Shown here one piece after another: positions 26,740 to 35,739 of a DNA stretch of 64,000 bases. The notes beneath the pieces are model-generated. The model saw only the letters and a program-made list of their open reading frames with translations, was not told the DNA's origin and searched no databases. Location of the stretch: assembly GCF_004153195.1 (NCBI RefSeq), contig NZ_SEMC01000003.1, forward strand, positions 62,001 to 126,000, read 5' to 3'. Each line of letters begins with the position of its first letter. The stretch's first letter is position 1. Origin of the DNA: Sporolactobacillus sp. THM19-2 (GTDB lineage: Bacteria; Bacillota; Bacilli; Bacillales; Sporolactobacillaceae). Both the position numbers and the translations under genes were made by a program.

Positions 26740-26927
26740 GAATAAGATCTGTCCCTGCGACCCGCTCAGAGATGGCACCGACAGAATATTGCCCATACCC
26801 GGCGTGCCTTAATAGCCTGTTTTTCCTTGATCTGGTCGGGCCTGACCCATGTGACAGATGTTTCCTTTTCTCCCCTGGCTGTGTGTTTCGTTCACAAATT
26901 TCCGTTCAAAGCCCAATCCACGGTTTC

Positions 26928-27536
26928 TCATCTGCCCTCCTGCTCTCCCGGCATTCGATTTTGCTTTCTTCTGCCCCCGCGAAAAACCGGCGCACTGCGT
27001 CCATACAAATCCTCTTGTTTATTCAGCCGATAATTAACAACACGGGCAGCAGCAAAAAAGTAATCGGAAAGCCGGTTCAAATAGTGTAAGGGTAATAAGG
27101 ATTGTTTCTGATCCACCTTCACCAGTTTAACCGCACAGCGCTCTGCCCGTCTGGTTACCGCGCGCGCCAGGTGCAGCGAGGCGGCTGGCACTGAACCTCC
27201 CGGTAAAATGAACTGTTCAATATCCGGAGCTTCATCAATCAGCCGATCGATCCGTTTCTCCAGATAATCAATCATTTCCTGATTCACATGTTTTTTACGA
27301 TGTTTCGTGACCGATGCCAGATCGCCACCGCAATCAAACAGCTCATTTTGAATTTTCTTCAAATCGGTAAGTAAATCATGAAAACGCCCGGGATCAAGTT
27401 GTGCGACAGCCTGACCCACAAAACAATTGGCTTCATCAATTGTACCAATGGTTTCGACGTGCAGATCGTCTTTATCTACTCGACCGCCGATAATCGCGGT
27501 TTTCCCCTCGTCACCGGTTCGCGTATAAAGAATCAC
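26928..27536 (-). CDS. PduO/MMAB-type cob(I)alamin adenosyltransferase
   Basis: Transfers the adenosyl group of ATP to cob(I)alamin to make coenzyme B12. About 202 residues with the family N-terminal ATP motif YTRTGDEGKTAI, the RAERxxV helix (ARAVTRRAERCAV near 130) and the NRLSDYFFAAARVVN motif near 160. A hydrophilic, Arg-rich tail (RKQNRMPGEQEGR) follows the usual end. No B12-dependent enzyme or cobalamin riboswitch is nearby. The promoter has a Fur-like box between its -35 and -10 elements, which suggests metal control. Confidence 0.92.
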   Translation of the reverse strand: MILYTRTGDEGKTAIIGGRVDKDDLHVETIGTIDEANCFVGQAVAQLDPGRFHDLLTDLKKIQNELFDCGGDLASVTKHRKKHVNQEMIDYLEKRIDRLIDEAPDIEQFILPGGSVPAASLHLARAVTRRAERCAVKLVKVDQKQSLLPLHYLNRLSDYFFAAARVVNYRLNKQEDLYGRSAPVFRGGRRKQNRMPGEQEGR

Positions 27537-27614
27537 ATTAATTCCTTCTTTCTTTTTAAAGATTCAGGAGCCATTCATTGTATCCTCAGCTAATTCACAT
27601 TCTGCTCTCTATTC

Positions 27615-27643
27615 ATTCTATTGATAACGATTATCAATTTCAA
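27615..27643 (-). promoter_or_regulatory. Sigma-A promoter with embedded Fur-family box
   Basis: Minus strand: TTGAAA (27638-27643), a 17-base spacer, TAGAAT (27615-27620). The spacer contains TGATAATCGTTATCA (27622-27636), a 7-1-7 inverted repeat differing at one base from the Fur-box core TGATAATNATTATCA. A repressor bound there would block RNA polymerase. It lies about 80 bases before the adenosyltransferase gene and points at it; no plus-strand gene starts nearby. Confidence 0.75.
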
Positions 27644-28010
27644 CATCATGTTTACATCTCAATTTTACCAGACAACCGGCAGCAGCATACAAATCCTTAA
27701 CCTTCCTGCCGCAGGCTCCTCACCCGTTTTGCTGCTTAAAAAATGACAATTACGTGACAGACCGGATCATCCTGCCTGTTCGCGTCGATTAGCGTGTATT
27801 TTTTTAAATGCCTAAAAAGCATAAAGCAAAAATTGCCTTCTGACAAGTCGCAGGTAACAAAAAAATCCCATCAGGGAAAGGCTGATGGGACGATCTGACA
27901 AAACAATTTTTAGTTCTTCCAGAGAGGCGCTCTCTTTTTTATTTTCTTAAAATAGAACACGGGCACCGGAATCAAACGGCCGCGCTTCTTTATTTTCAGA
28001 CCTCCATTTC
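27644..28010. other. Intergenic region between adenosyltransferase promoter and Dps-like gene
   Basis: About 370 bases. It contains the terminator of the Dps-like gene (27859-27890) and a small GAGAG/CTCTC repeat with a T-run near 27922-27942. No open frame with a ribosome site and no known RNA were found. Confidence 0.5.
27859..27890 (-). terminator. Terminator after Dps-like gene
   Basis: Minus strand: TCCCATCAG, 7-base loop, CTGATGGGA, then seven T, about 120 bases after the stop codon. Confidence 0.82.
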
Positions 28011-28553
28011 TTAGTCGTCATCCTCTTCTTCTTCTTCTAAGCCCTCTCGAGGCGCATGACCCAGGTAAGCCTGTAATTCACGGATCTGACGATTATTCCA
28101 GCTTAATTGCTGCACCAGAAACGCCTGAAGGGCCGGTTTATCCTCTTTCTCAGCTAATTTTATAGCACGCGTGATAAACAGATTTTGCGTATCAAAGTCT
28201 TTGACTGCAGATGAAAGCCATTCTTTAGCCGAGAGATACTTGAATTTCCCATGTTCCTCCAACATGCTGTAACGGCTGAATTCCTCAGTTGTTGTCGGAA
28301 TCACTTCGTCTTCATCTAACAACAATTGTGCAAGTCCATCAAATAACCTGTTTTCAGTTTGAATGGCCTGGCTGAAGGACTTTTTTAAAAAGGGCCTTTC
28401 GGGTCCTCTGGCATAATAAACAGCCTGAGCCAGCTTCTCCTGATGAATCTTCAGATTGGCTAAAATATGGCCGGTCATCGCTCCGGCAGTCGGGATATGG
28501 TGATCTTTCTCCGTCTGGGCTACTTCTGCTTCATATAATGTATCGATTGACAT
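28011..28553 (-). CDS. Dps/ferritin-like protein with acidic tail
   Basis: A 180-residue, mostly helical protein. Spacing of the helices and the segment VYYARGPERPFLKKSFSQAI (near 43-62) parallel Dps proteins, and TTTEEFSRYSM (near 99-109) resembles the Dps loop before its later helices, but the His/Asp/Glu ferroxidase ligands of Dps are not clearly kept. The C-terminus is unusual: EGLEEEEEDDD. Such a tail could bind metal ions. It is the third gene of a unit with a P1B ATPase and an HMA metallochaperone, so a metal storage or buffering role is the best guess. Function in DNA binding is not supported by a basic tail. Confidence 0.65.
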   Translation of the reverse strand: MSIDTLYEAEVAQTEKDHHIPTAGAMTGHILANLKIHQEKLAQAVYYARGPERPFLKKSFSQAIQTENRLFDGLAQLLLDEDEVIPTTTEEFSRYSMLEEHGKFKYLSAKEWLSSAVKDFDTQNLFITRAIKLAEKEDKPALQAFLVQQLSWNNRQIRELQAYLGHAPREGLEEEEEDDD

Positions 28554-28582
28554 ACGCGTTCCTCCTCTGAATTTGTAAATCC

Positions 28583-28810
28583 TTAAGCTTCTTTTTCTTT
28601 GACCGATTTGACTTCATAGCCAAGTTTCGACACGATCTGCGCCACTTCTTTGGCTGAGATCTTATCTGGATCGATCTCTGTCTTCACCTTGCTGGAATTA
28701 AACAGGACTTTCGACTTTAGAATGCCTTCCTGATGTGCAAGGCCTGATTCAATTTTTTGCAGACATGACGGACAAGTCAGTCCCTCTAATTGTAAAATCA
28801 CTTTTTTCAT
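28583..28810 (-). CDS. HMA-domain metallochaperone (CopZ-like)
   Basis: A 75-residue single heavy-metal-associated domain with the metal site LTCPSCLQKI (CxxC at residues 13-16), in place of the GMTCxxC of copper chaperones. It probably binds a soft metal ion and hands it to the P1B ATPase encoded just upstream, which lacks its own N-terminal HMA domain. Spacing is 98 bases from the ATPase and 29 bases to the Dps-like gene, consistent with one transcript. The metal (Cu, Zn, Cd) cannot be fixed from this motif. Confidence 0.85.
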   Translation of the reverse strand: MKKVILQLEGLTCPSCLQKIESGLAHQEGILKSKVLFNSSKVKTEIDPDKISAKEVAQIVSKLGYEVKSVKEKEA

Positions 28811-28908
28811 CTTGAATTCCCCTTTCTTTTGTTTACATGTTCAGTTTAATGCGGCTCGTTCATTAATAAATTGACAGTTATCAACTTTTAGAAATAAAGA
28901 GCAAAGTG

Positions 28909-30780
28909 TTATGCAGCCTGCTTCGTGTGGTATCTTAACAAACGCATCCCGTTCATGATGACTACTAAAATGCTGAGTTCATGGACGAACATGCCGCTCG
29001 CCATATAAATGTAACCAAGAATCAGACCGACTAATAAGAACGCAACGGTAGCAATGGCAATCACAATATTTTCTTTCATATTTCTTACTGTTTTCTTCGT
29101 TAATCCATAAGCATGGACAAGCTCAGAAAATCTGGATTTCATTAAAACAATATCTGAGGTTTCCACTGCAACATCGGTCCCGCTGCCCATGGCAATGCCG
29201 ATATGTGCCGAGGCAAGGGACGGGCTGTCATTGACGCCATCCCCGATGAAAGCGACATGATGGCCCGCCTGCTTCAGCTTTTCTACATAACCCACTTTAT
29301 CTTCCGGCAATAACTCTGCATGAACTTCATCAATACCCAGTTGCTGGCCAATCGCCTGGGCGGTCCGCGCATTGTCACCCGTCAGCATCACCATTTTTTT
29401 GATGCCCATTGTTTTTAAAGCGGCTAAAGCGGATTTAACGCCGTCTCTTGGCGTATCGGCAATACCCAGCATAAGCGCGGGCTCTTGATCGATCGCAACT
29501 AAAACAGTGGATATTCCTTTCTCTTCCATCTCAGCTAATTTTCGTTCCTGCTCAGGGTGCAGTTGCACCCCGGCTTCAGTCAGCAGGTTACGATTACCAA
29601 CCAGAACGTTCTGATTCTCTACAACCGCCCTGATTCCTTTACCCTTGACCACCTGGGTCTGAGTCACCTTCAGATGACTGTAATCCATGTCATGCGCCTT
29701 GGCATAGGCCAGGATCGCCTTGCCAAGTGGGTGATCGGATTCCTTTTCAATAGCAGCTGTATAGGCTAATCCATGTTGCTGACCAGGCACGGCATGCATT
29801 TCAACGAGCTCAGTCTGCCCCTTCGTCAGCGTGCCCGTTTTGTCAAAGACTAACGTATCCACCTTACTGAACGTATTCATGATCTCGCCGCCTTTGATCA
29901 GAACGCCGCTTTTTGCGCCATTACCGATACCGGCGACATTGGACACCGGAGCACCAATCACTAAGGCTCCCGGGCAGCCCAGGACTAAGATTGTGATGGC
30001 CAGCCGGATGTCCTGCGTGAACGCCCAGACAATCAGTCCCAATAATAGAACGGCCGGCGTATAATAACGGGAAAAATGATCAATAAACTTTTCTGCATGT
30101 GATTTTGTATCCTGAGCTTCTTCAACCAATTCAATGATCTTACCGAATGTGGTATCCTCACCCACACGGGTTGCCTTCATTCGCAGTGTTCCGTTGTCTA
30201 AGATCGTCCCGGCAAAAACGGTCGCGCCCACCGGCTTATCAACAACCTTGGATTCGCCCGTGACACTGGCTTCATTCAGATAGCCGTGACCTGAGGTGAT
30301 CACCCCATCCACCGGAACCTGGGCTCCCGTCTTCACTAAGAGCTCATCACCCTCATTCACTTCATCAATATCCGTTTCCTGCGCCTGACCATTCTTTTGG
30401 TAAACCCAGGCTTTCGTCGGGGCCATTTCGGTCAGGGTTTTAATTGAGTTGCGCGTTTTCTGCAAGGTTTTCTGCTCCAGATAACTCCCGAACAGAAACA
30501 GAAAGACAACGATCGCTGATTCGTTATATTCACCAATAAAAAGGGCACCGATCACAGCGATACTGACTAACAATTCGATACTGATGACCTTCACTTTCAG
30601 GGCCTGCCAGGCATGAATCAAAACTGGTAAGAAGCCGATAATTGTAGCCGCGATAAATGTCACATTATAACCTGTTTCCCAATGGAAAAGTCCTTTACTT
30701 AAAAAGCCAAGTACAATCAAAGCACCGGTCAACCAGGTGATGTGTGTATTATGTTTCTGTAACCATTTCTGGAATTTCAT
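28909..30780 (-). CDS. P1B-type metal-transporting ATPase, CPG variant
   Basis: A 623-residue heavy-metal P-type ATPase. Motifs: actuator TGES near 175, membrane metal motif GCPGAL near 269 (the usual form is CPC, or SPC in P1B-4), phosphorylation site DKTGTLTKG near 313, ESDHPLG (HP motif) near 344, TGDN near 468, GDGVNDSPSL near 516. The last membrane helices hold FVHELSILVV, where P1B-4 pumps have HEGxT. No N-terminal HMA domain is present; a separate HMA gene follows. The substrate metal is uncertain (Zn, Cd, Co or Fe are all possible), and export is the usual direction. Confidence 0.85.
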   Translation of the reverse strand: MKFQKWLQKHNTHITWLTGALIVLGFLSKGLFHWETGYNVTFIAATIIGFLPVLIHAWQALKVKVISIELLVSIAVIGALFIGEYNESAIVVFLFLFGSYLEQKTLQKTRNSIKTLTEMAPTKAWVYQKNGQAQETDIDEVNEGDELLVKTGAQVPVDGVITSGHGYLNEASVTGESKVVDKPVGATVFAGTILDNGTLRMKATRVGEDTTFGKIIELVEEAQDTKSHAEKFIDHFSRYYTPAVLLLGLIVWAFTQDIRLAITILVLGCPGALVIGAPVSNVAGIGNGAKSGVLIKGGEIMNTFSKVDTLVFDKTGTLTKGQTELVEMHAVPGQQHGLAYTAAIEKESDHPLGKAILAYAKAHDMDYSHLKVTQTQVVKGKGIRAVVENQNVLVGNRNLLTEAGVQLHPEQERKLAEMEEKGISTVLVAIDQEPALMLGIADTPRDGVKSALAALKTMGIKKMVMLTGDNARTAQAIGQQLGIDEVHAELLPEDKVGYVEKLKQAGHHVAFIGDGVNDSPSLASAHIGIAMGSGTDVAVETSDIVLMKSRFSELVHAYGLTKKTVRNMKENIVIAIATVAFLLVGLILGYIYMASGMFVHELSILVVIMNGMRLLRYHTKQAA

Positions 30781-31100
30781 ATTGCCTCTCCCTCCTTTTA
30801 TAATTCAAGGATAAGCGGAAACGAAGGATATAAAATTGACAGCAGTCAAGAAAAGAAACTTTTTAACATCCATTCGATATTCGCAATATATTTAATATTC
30901 CAATAATTTTACAACTGACGCAACTGACTCTGTCCTGAGTGGAATCAGACAGAGGATAACTAACCGTCATTTTTTAAAATCTACTCTCTGAAAGGAGGGG
31001 CTTATTATGCTTCCGCACTGTAAAAATATACACACGGGGCAAAAATGGTTTACGAATTTGGGAAGTTCTGGGATGTTTTCATTAAACGATCGAAATGGCC
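30781..31100. other. ATPase upstream region
   Basis: About 320 AT-rich bases between the ATPase start and the ssrA terminator. TTGACAGCAGTCAA at 30836-30849 is a 5-4-5 inverted repeat 55 bases ahead of the ATPase and may be an operator. A related TTGACAGTTATCAA lies at 28871-28884 between the ATPase and HMA genes. No copper-type TACAnnTGTA box was found. A short plus-strand frame from 31007 has a good AGGAGG site but runs into the ssrA terminator. Confidence 0.45.
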
Positions 31101-31150
31101 AAAAGAAAGAGCCCGAAAGCGTTGATAAATCAACGTTTTCGGGCTCTTTC
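31101..31150 (-). terminator. Terminator after ssrA
   Basis: A 22-base stem with one G-T pair and a 2-base loop (GAAAGAGCCCGAAA outer arm), then CTTTTGG on the minus strand. The length is unusual for a terminator. Confidence 0.85.
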
Positions 31151-31173
31151 CAGATTCCATATAATTGTAAATA

Positions 31174-31528
31174 TGGAGACGGTGGGAGTCGAACCCACGT
31201 CCAGAAACATCGCCATTTAAGTTTCTACGAGCGTAGTCGGTATATTAGCAATTCGCCCGCGCGTCGGCCCACCGACAGGCTTTCGCGGAACTATCCCGAT
31301 TAATCTCTTCCCTGGCCCTCAGGATGCGGGCGTCCGGCGTATCCCACTAGAGTGAGTCCCTGACCCTACCACGTGGGCGATGGAGGGAGGAACCGCAAAA
31401 GCTACTTACGCAGCTAAAGCGAGGTTTTCGTTCTTTTTGCCAGTTATGGCTTTGGCGTTTTTACGAGGCCGACCCCCTCGGCTCGCCGCTTAAACTCAAC
31501 CTGCCCCTGTCGAATCCGTAACGTCCCC
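31174..31528 (-). ncRNA. ssrA: Transfer-messenger RNA
   Basis: Rescues stalled ribosomes by trans-translation. The 5' end reads GGGGACGTTACGGATTCGAC and the 3' end has a tRNA-like T arm (GTGGGTTCGACTCCCAC) pairing back to the 5' acceptor strand. The tag frame reads GKKNENLALAA followed by TAA (near 31401-31434), with resume codon GGC by position. The ALAA end is the usual ClpXP degradation signal. The CCA end is not encoded: the gene ends at the discriminator A at 31174. smpB, its protein partner, lies 85 bases upstream on the same strand. Confidence 0.95.
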
Positions 31529-31612
31529 GTTTGGTAAAACGGGCGTGCGAATAAATCAGCCATAACTTTGATGACAGGACATAGTATATCAGTAAAACTG
31601 CAAAAAATCAAA

Positions 31613-32080
31613 TTACATTTTCTGCCTGCCTCTGAAAGCTCTGGCCATTTCACGCTCAGCCGTTTTTTTCTTCATGGTTTCACGTTTATCATACATCTTT
31701 TTGCCTCGTCCTAATCCAATCAGTACTTTGGCAAATCCGTTCTTTACATAAATTTTAAGTGGGATCAGGGCATAACCTGTCTTATCCGCTTCTGCACCAA
31801 ACCTGGCAATTTCTTTTCGATGCATCAGCAGTTTACGTGTTCTCAGCGGATCATGGTTATATCTGTTTCCCTGTTCATACATGCTGATATTCATATTGTA
31901 AAGATAGGCTTCTTCGCCTTCAACTCTGGCAAAGGCATCCTGAATACTGACCTTTCCCCGACGAATGGATTTAATTTCCGTTCCCTGCAGGACGATCCCT
32001 GCTTCGACCGTCTGCTCAATAAAATAATCATGTCTTGCCCGGCGATTCTGAGCGAGTACACGGCTTTCCTTTTTTGTCAC
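31613..32080 (-). CDS. smpB: SsrA-binding protein SmpB
   Basis: A 155-residue small basic protein that carries tmRNA to stalled ribosomes. Family motifs: [11 protein letters not shown] near 14, GTEIKSIR near 34, the KLLMHRKEI segment near 82, LIPLKIY near 104, and the C-terminal tail [16 protein letters not shown] that enters the mRNA channel. The GTG at 32080 is spaced 7 bases from GGCAGGTG; a GTG at 32089 is the site itself. Adjacent to ssrA and downstream of rnr, as in Bacillus. Confidence 0.96.
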   Translation of the reverse strand: MTKKESRVLAQNRRARHDYFIEQTVEAGIVLQGTEIKSIRRGKVSIQDAFARVEGEEAYLYNMNISMYEQGNRYNHDPLRTRKLLMHRKEIARFGAEADKTGYALIPLKIYVKNGFAKVLIGLGRGKKMYDKRETMKKKTAEREMARAFRGRQKM

Positions 32081-32160
32081 TGTGAACACCTGCCTGACTT
32101 ATCCATCATTTCATTATAAGCTACGCGGGCAGCAGCCGGCAAGCCGGACTGTCTTCCTGC

Positions 32161-32340
32161 TTATTTCATCCGTCTGTGCTGAGCCAGATCAAGAAGCATC
32201 AGGATGACAATGAAAACGATGGAAGCAAGGAGCATATCCATCAGGCTTTTATCCGGACGCGGCATCATATAGGTAAACCAAAGCCATTGTATGATCAGGC
32301 TGGCAGCAAACAGGCCGGCATAGCTGATAAACTTTTTCAT
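32161..32340 (-). CDS. Small two-helix membrane protein of unknown function
   Basis: The ATG at 32340 follows GGGAGG and encodes 59 residues: helix one about 5-25 (YAGLFAASLIIQWLWF) and helix two about 35-53 (LLASIVFIVILMLLDLA), ending in QHRRMK. The longer frame upstream overlaps the HAD gene and lacks a ribosome site. I do not recognise the family. It lies between the Cof-type phosphatase and smpB on the same strand. Confidence 0.6.
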   Translation of the reverse strand: MKKFISYAGLFAASLIIQWLWFTYMMPRPDKSLMDMLLASIVFIVILMLLDLAQHRRMK

Positions 32341-32365
32341 ACGTGTCCTCCCTGTCCCTGTGCCC

Positions 32366-33211
32366 TTACTTTTTTCCCAGTTCATGATAGATAGCGTGGG
32401 CCACGCCATCTTCCGCACAGGTCAGTGTCACGCGATTACATCGATCCTTAATTTCCTGATCTGCATTCCCCATGGCAACGGAGATACCGGCGACGGCAAA
32501 CATCGACAGATCATTATAGTTGTCGCCAATCGCCATGACCTCGCTCAGAGGTATATCAAGATAGGACGCCAGATGATACAGGGCATTTCCTTTGGATACG
32601 TTACGGGCCATGATTTCAAAGTTCCCGCTGCCACTTGAAACGATGGCGTATTTATGTTTTGCTTCATATTTTTCCCGGGCCCTGCTCAGTTTCTGATCAT
32701 CAAATGAAAAAACAAGTAGTTTATAGATCCCCTCTCCGCTCGCCTCAATATCTTTCGGGCTGCTGTAATTTCTGTGATAGGTCTGCTTTGCGGAACGCTG
32801 ATAGCCTTCTCCACGCTCATCAGGCTTATGAAGCCGTTCAAGTTCCTGACGAAGCCACAGCTCCCCGTTTTCCGGATGGTAAATACCATGTTCCGTACTG
32901 ACACTGACAAAATACTTCTTCGCTGTCAGATCGCCGACAATCTCAAGCGCTTCTTTTGTGTCCAGAAAATCGGCACCTAACAATTTTCCGTCGAGCGTAT
33001 GGAGCGTGGAACCGTTACCACCAATGACATGCGCTTCGATATCCGCTTCTTTCAGGAGATTCATCACATCGAAGGGTGCTCTTCCTGATGCAATGGTTAG
33101 CGATACACCTTTTGACCGGGCATAGCGCATGGCCTTCAGATTCTCCCAGCCGATCTCGTTGTGACTGTTGAGCAGAGTTCCGTCCATATCCATCGCAATA
33201 AGTTTAATCAT
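32366..33211 (-). CDS. Cof-type HAD phosphatase
   Basis: A 281-residue HAD IIB phosphatase. Motif I is DMDGTLLN near 8, motif II SGR near 42, motif III Lys in NVSKGNAL near 210, and motif IV GDNYNDLSMF near 235. A large C2B cap occupies about 85-190. Relatives such as YwpJ and YkrA dephosphorylate sugar phosphates, FMN-type cofactors or PLP; the exact substrate is unknown. Ribosome site GGGAGG. Confidence 0.9.
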   Translation of the reverse strand: MIKLIAMDMDGTLLNSHNEIGWENLKAMRYARSKGVSLTIASGRAPFDVMNLLKEADIEAHVIGGNGSTLHTLDGKLLGADFLDTKEALEIVGDLTAKKYFVSVSTEHGIYHPENGELWLRQELERLHKPDERGEGYQRSAKQTYHRNYSSPKDIEASGEGIYKLLVFSFDDQKLSRAREKYEAKHKYAIVSSGSGNFEIMARNVSKGNALYHLASYLDIPLSEVMAIGDNYNDLSMFAVAGISVAMGNADQEIKDRCNRVTLTCAEDGVAHAIYHELGKK

Positions 33212-33350
33212 AAATGCCTCCCAATTTGCCTGCTGTGTATTGTGGTGTGGAGCAGACTGGCGGCCGGACTCCCCTTTTCTGTTCAGGGAACCGGCGTCCT
33301 CATTATATCAGATTCTCAGGCTGTATTTTTTTACATTAACCCGAAAAATT

Positions 33351-33376
33351 GAAAAAAGAACCCCGCCCGGAGTTCT
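33351..33376 (-). terminator. Terminator after rnr
   Basis: Minus strand: GAACTCC, short loop, GGGGTTC, then TTTTTT, directly after the rnr stop codon. Confidence 0.7.
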
Positions 33377-33390
33377 CTTGTCTCGTTCTG

Positions 33391-35721
33391 TCATTTACTT
33401 CTTCCTTTATTTTTTGCATAGGGTCGATTTTTACTGTCGTACCCGCCTCTGTGTCCGGATCCGCGATGATCTGAAGCTTTGCCGCCCGGTTTTCCTCCGA
33501 AGCGTCTCTTCCCTTTGTCATCTTTGCCATTGCGATTTCCCTGAATGATCGTTGGGCGGGATTTACGCACACGTGGTTTCTGCGGTTTCATACCCTCAAC
33601 TTCAAAGTCCACAGCACTCTCGTCAAGATTCACATCAAGCACGCGGACCCGGATCTCGTCGCCAATTCGATACAGATGACCTGTCCGTTCACCGATCAAA
33701 GCCATATTTTCTTCACTGTAACGGTAGTAATCATCCGTCAGGTAGCTGATATGAACCAGACCTTCAATCGTATTCGGCAGTTCAACAAAAAGACCGAAGT
33801 TGGTGACCCCGCTGACCACGCCGTCAAAGGTCTGCCCGACCTTATCCTGCATGAATTCAGCCTTTTTCAGATCATCGGTATCGCGTTCCGCCTCAACTGC
33901 ACGCTGTTCGCAGGCGGATGTGCGCTGAGCGATGTCCGGAAGCTGCTCTTTCCAGACTGCCTGCGTCTTTCCATCGGTATGCCCTTCAAACAGATATTTG
34001 CGAATCAGTCTGTGCACGGTGAGGTCGGGATAGCGGCGGATTGGAGAAGTAAAATGGGTATAATACTCCGTCGACAGGCCGAAATGTCCGAGACATTTAT
34101 CATCATATTTTGCTTTTGCCATTGATCGCAGCATCACCGTACTGATCAACGTTTCTTCAGGCTGTCCCTTGACTTTTTCCAGCAGGGACTGAAGCGTACG
34201 AGGATGAACATGATCTTTCGAGCCTTTGACCACATAACCGAAGTTTACAACGAAATCGAAAAACTTCTCGAGCTTATCCGGGCTCGGTTCTTCGTGTACC
34301 CGATATAAAAAGGGAAGATGCAGCTTTTCAAAATGCTCCGCCACTGTCTCATTGGCAGCGAGCATAAAGGATTCAATCAGGCGCTCCGCTTCCGTGCGTT
34401 CACGAACCACGACATCAGTCGGTTTGCCCTGCTCATCAACAATAATTTTTGCCTCTGTAAAGTCAAAGTCAATAGCACCACGTTCCTTGCGGTGTTTCTC
34501 GAGAATCTCAGCCAGTTCTTCCATCAGGTCAAAAAACGGGATCAGATTATGATAACGTTCAAGGACCGCATCGTCTTCTCTTCTCAGGATCTTGCGGACA
34601 TTGGTATAGGTCATCCGTTCTGTGGAGCGAATTACACTCGGGAAAATCTCATGTCCGACAACCTCGCCCTTTGGCGTGATTTCCATGACACAACTGATGG
34701 CCAGTCTGTCCACATGAGGATTCAGACTGCATATCCCGTTCGAGAGCCGGTGCGGAATCATCGGGATCACCCGGTCGACAAGGTACACACTTGTTCCGCG
34801 TTCATAGGCTTCTGCATCCATTGGTGATCCTTCCGTTACATAGTAGCTGACATCGGCGATATGTACACCCAGCTGATAATTGCCATTATCCAGTCTGATG
34901 ACATTGACCGCATCGTCAAGGTCCTTGGAGTCCTCACCATCAATCGTCACAATCGTTTTATTGCGCAGATCTCGGCGGCCCCTGCGATCCTGATCCGTGA
35001 TTTCATCCGGTATCGCTTCTGCCTGGGCAAGCACTTCGGGAGGATATTCAAGCGGAAGGCCGTGCTTATAGATAATGGAGAGAATATCGACGCCCGGATC
35101 ATTTTTATGTCCCAGGATCTGGGTAATCATGCCTTCAGCATTTTTCCTGCCTTCAGGATATTTCGTAATCTCGGCAACCACTTTGTGCCCTTCCATCGCC
35201 CCATGTTCCGCATGTTCAGGGATGAATATATCACTTGTAATGCGGTTATCATCCGGAATCACAAAGCCGAAGTGTCTGCCGGCATTAAACGTTCCGACAA
35301 CCTGCTTCACGGCACGCTCAAGAACACGGATGATTGTCCCTTCTGCCCGGTCACCACGATCTGACTGCTTGTATGATACACGAACGATGACAGTATCTCC
35401 GTTCATCGCGCCGCCCATATCGTTCGGGCTGACAAATACGTCATCCATTCTGTCATCCTCAGGGATAATAAATGCAAACCCTTTGGCATGGGCCTGTACG
35501 CGGCCTTTCATCAGATTCATTTTTTCAGGAAGCCCGTACCGTTCCGAACGTGTTCGGATGACCAGCCCCTGTTTTTCCATCTCAGTCAGTGTCCTGACAA
35601 ACTCCGGCAATTGATCCGCCTGATCCTCTCCAAAAGCTGTTTCAAGCTCCTGAAGGGTCATTGGACGGTACGTTTTATCCCTCATGTAATCAAGGATTTT
35701 CTGAATGCGTTCTTCTGCCAT
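33391..35721 (-). CDS. rnr: Ribonuclease R
   Basis: Processive 3'-5' exoribonuclease of the RNB family that degrades structured RNA and works with tmRNA on non-stop mRNA. At 776 residues: N-terminal winged helix (1-65), cold-shock domains (about 70-230), RNB catalytic domain from about 245 with [14 protein letters not shown] carrying the metal-binding Asp cluster, the conserved [22 protein letters not shown] near 570, an S1 domain about 640-725, and a Lys/Arg/Gly-rich tail rich in RGG-like repeats. It is a complete gene upstream of smpB and ssrA, in the Bacillus order secG-est-rnr-smpB. Confidence 0.96.
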   Translation of the reverse strand: MAEERIQKILDYMRDKTYRPMTLQELETAFGEDQADQLPEFVRTLTEMEKQGLVIRTRSERYGLPEKMNLMKGRVQAHAKGFAFIIPEDDRMDDVFVSPNDMGGAMNGDTVIVRVSYKQSDRGDRAEGTIIRVLERAVKQVVGTFNAGRHFGFVIPDDNRITSDIFIPEHAEHGAMEGHKVVAEITKYPEGRKNAEGMITQILGHKNDPGVDILSIIYKHGLPLEYPPEVLAQAEAIPDEITDQDRRGRRDLRNKTIVTIDGEDSKDLDDAVNVIRLDNGNYQLGVHIADVSYYVTEGSPMDAEAYERGTSVYLVDRVIPMIPHRLSNGICSLNPHVDRLAISCVMEITPKGEVVGHEIFPSVIRSTERMTYTNVRKILRREDDAVLERYHNLIPFFDLMEELAEILEKHRKERGAIDFDFTEAKIIVDEQGKPTDVVVRERTEAERLIESFMLAANETVAEHFEKLHLPFLYRVHEEPSPDKLEKFFDFVVNFGYVVKGSKDHVHPRTLQSLLEKVKGQPEETLISTVMLRSMAKAKYDDKCLGHFGLSTEYYTHFTSPIRRYPDLTVHRLIRKYLFEGHTDGKTQAVWKEQLPDIAQRTSACEQRAVEAERDTDDLKKAEFMQDKVGQTFDGVVSGVTNFGLFVELPNTIEGLVHISYLTDDYYRYSEENMALIGERTGHLYRIGDEIRVRVLDVNLDESAVDFEVEGMKPQKPRVRKSRPTIIQGNRNGKDDKGKRRFGGKPGGKASDHRGSGHRGGYDSKNRPYAKNKGRSK

Positions 35722-35739
35722 AAATAAACCTCCCTGTCC

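Noticed and set aside
27537-27700. Cobalamin riboswitch before the adenosyltransferase gene
   Set aside because: No B12-box-like conserved sequence or long structured leader is present; the promoter lies only about 80 bases upstream.
31007-31303. Plus-strand reading frame with a good AGGAGG site opposite ssrA
   Set aside because: It runs through the ssrA terminator and then antisense through the tmRNA T arm. The peptide shows no family features. Only a very short leader peptide could be real.
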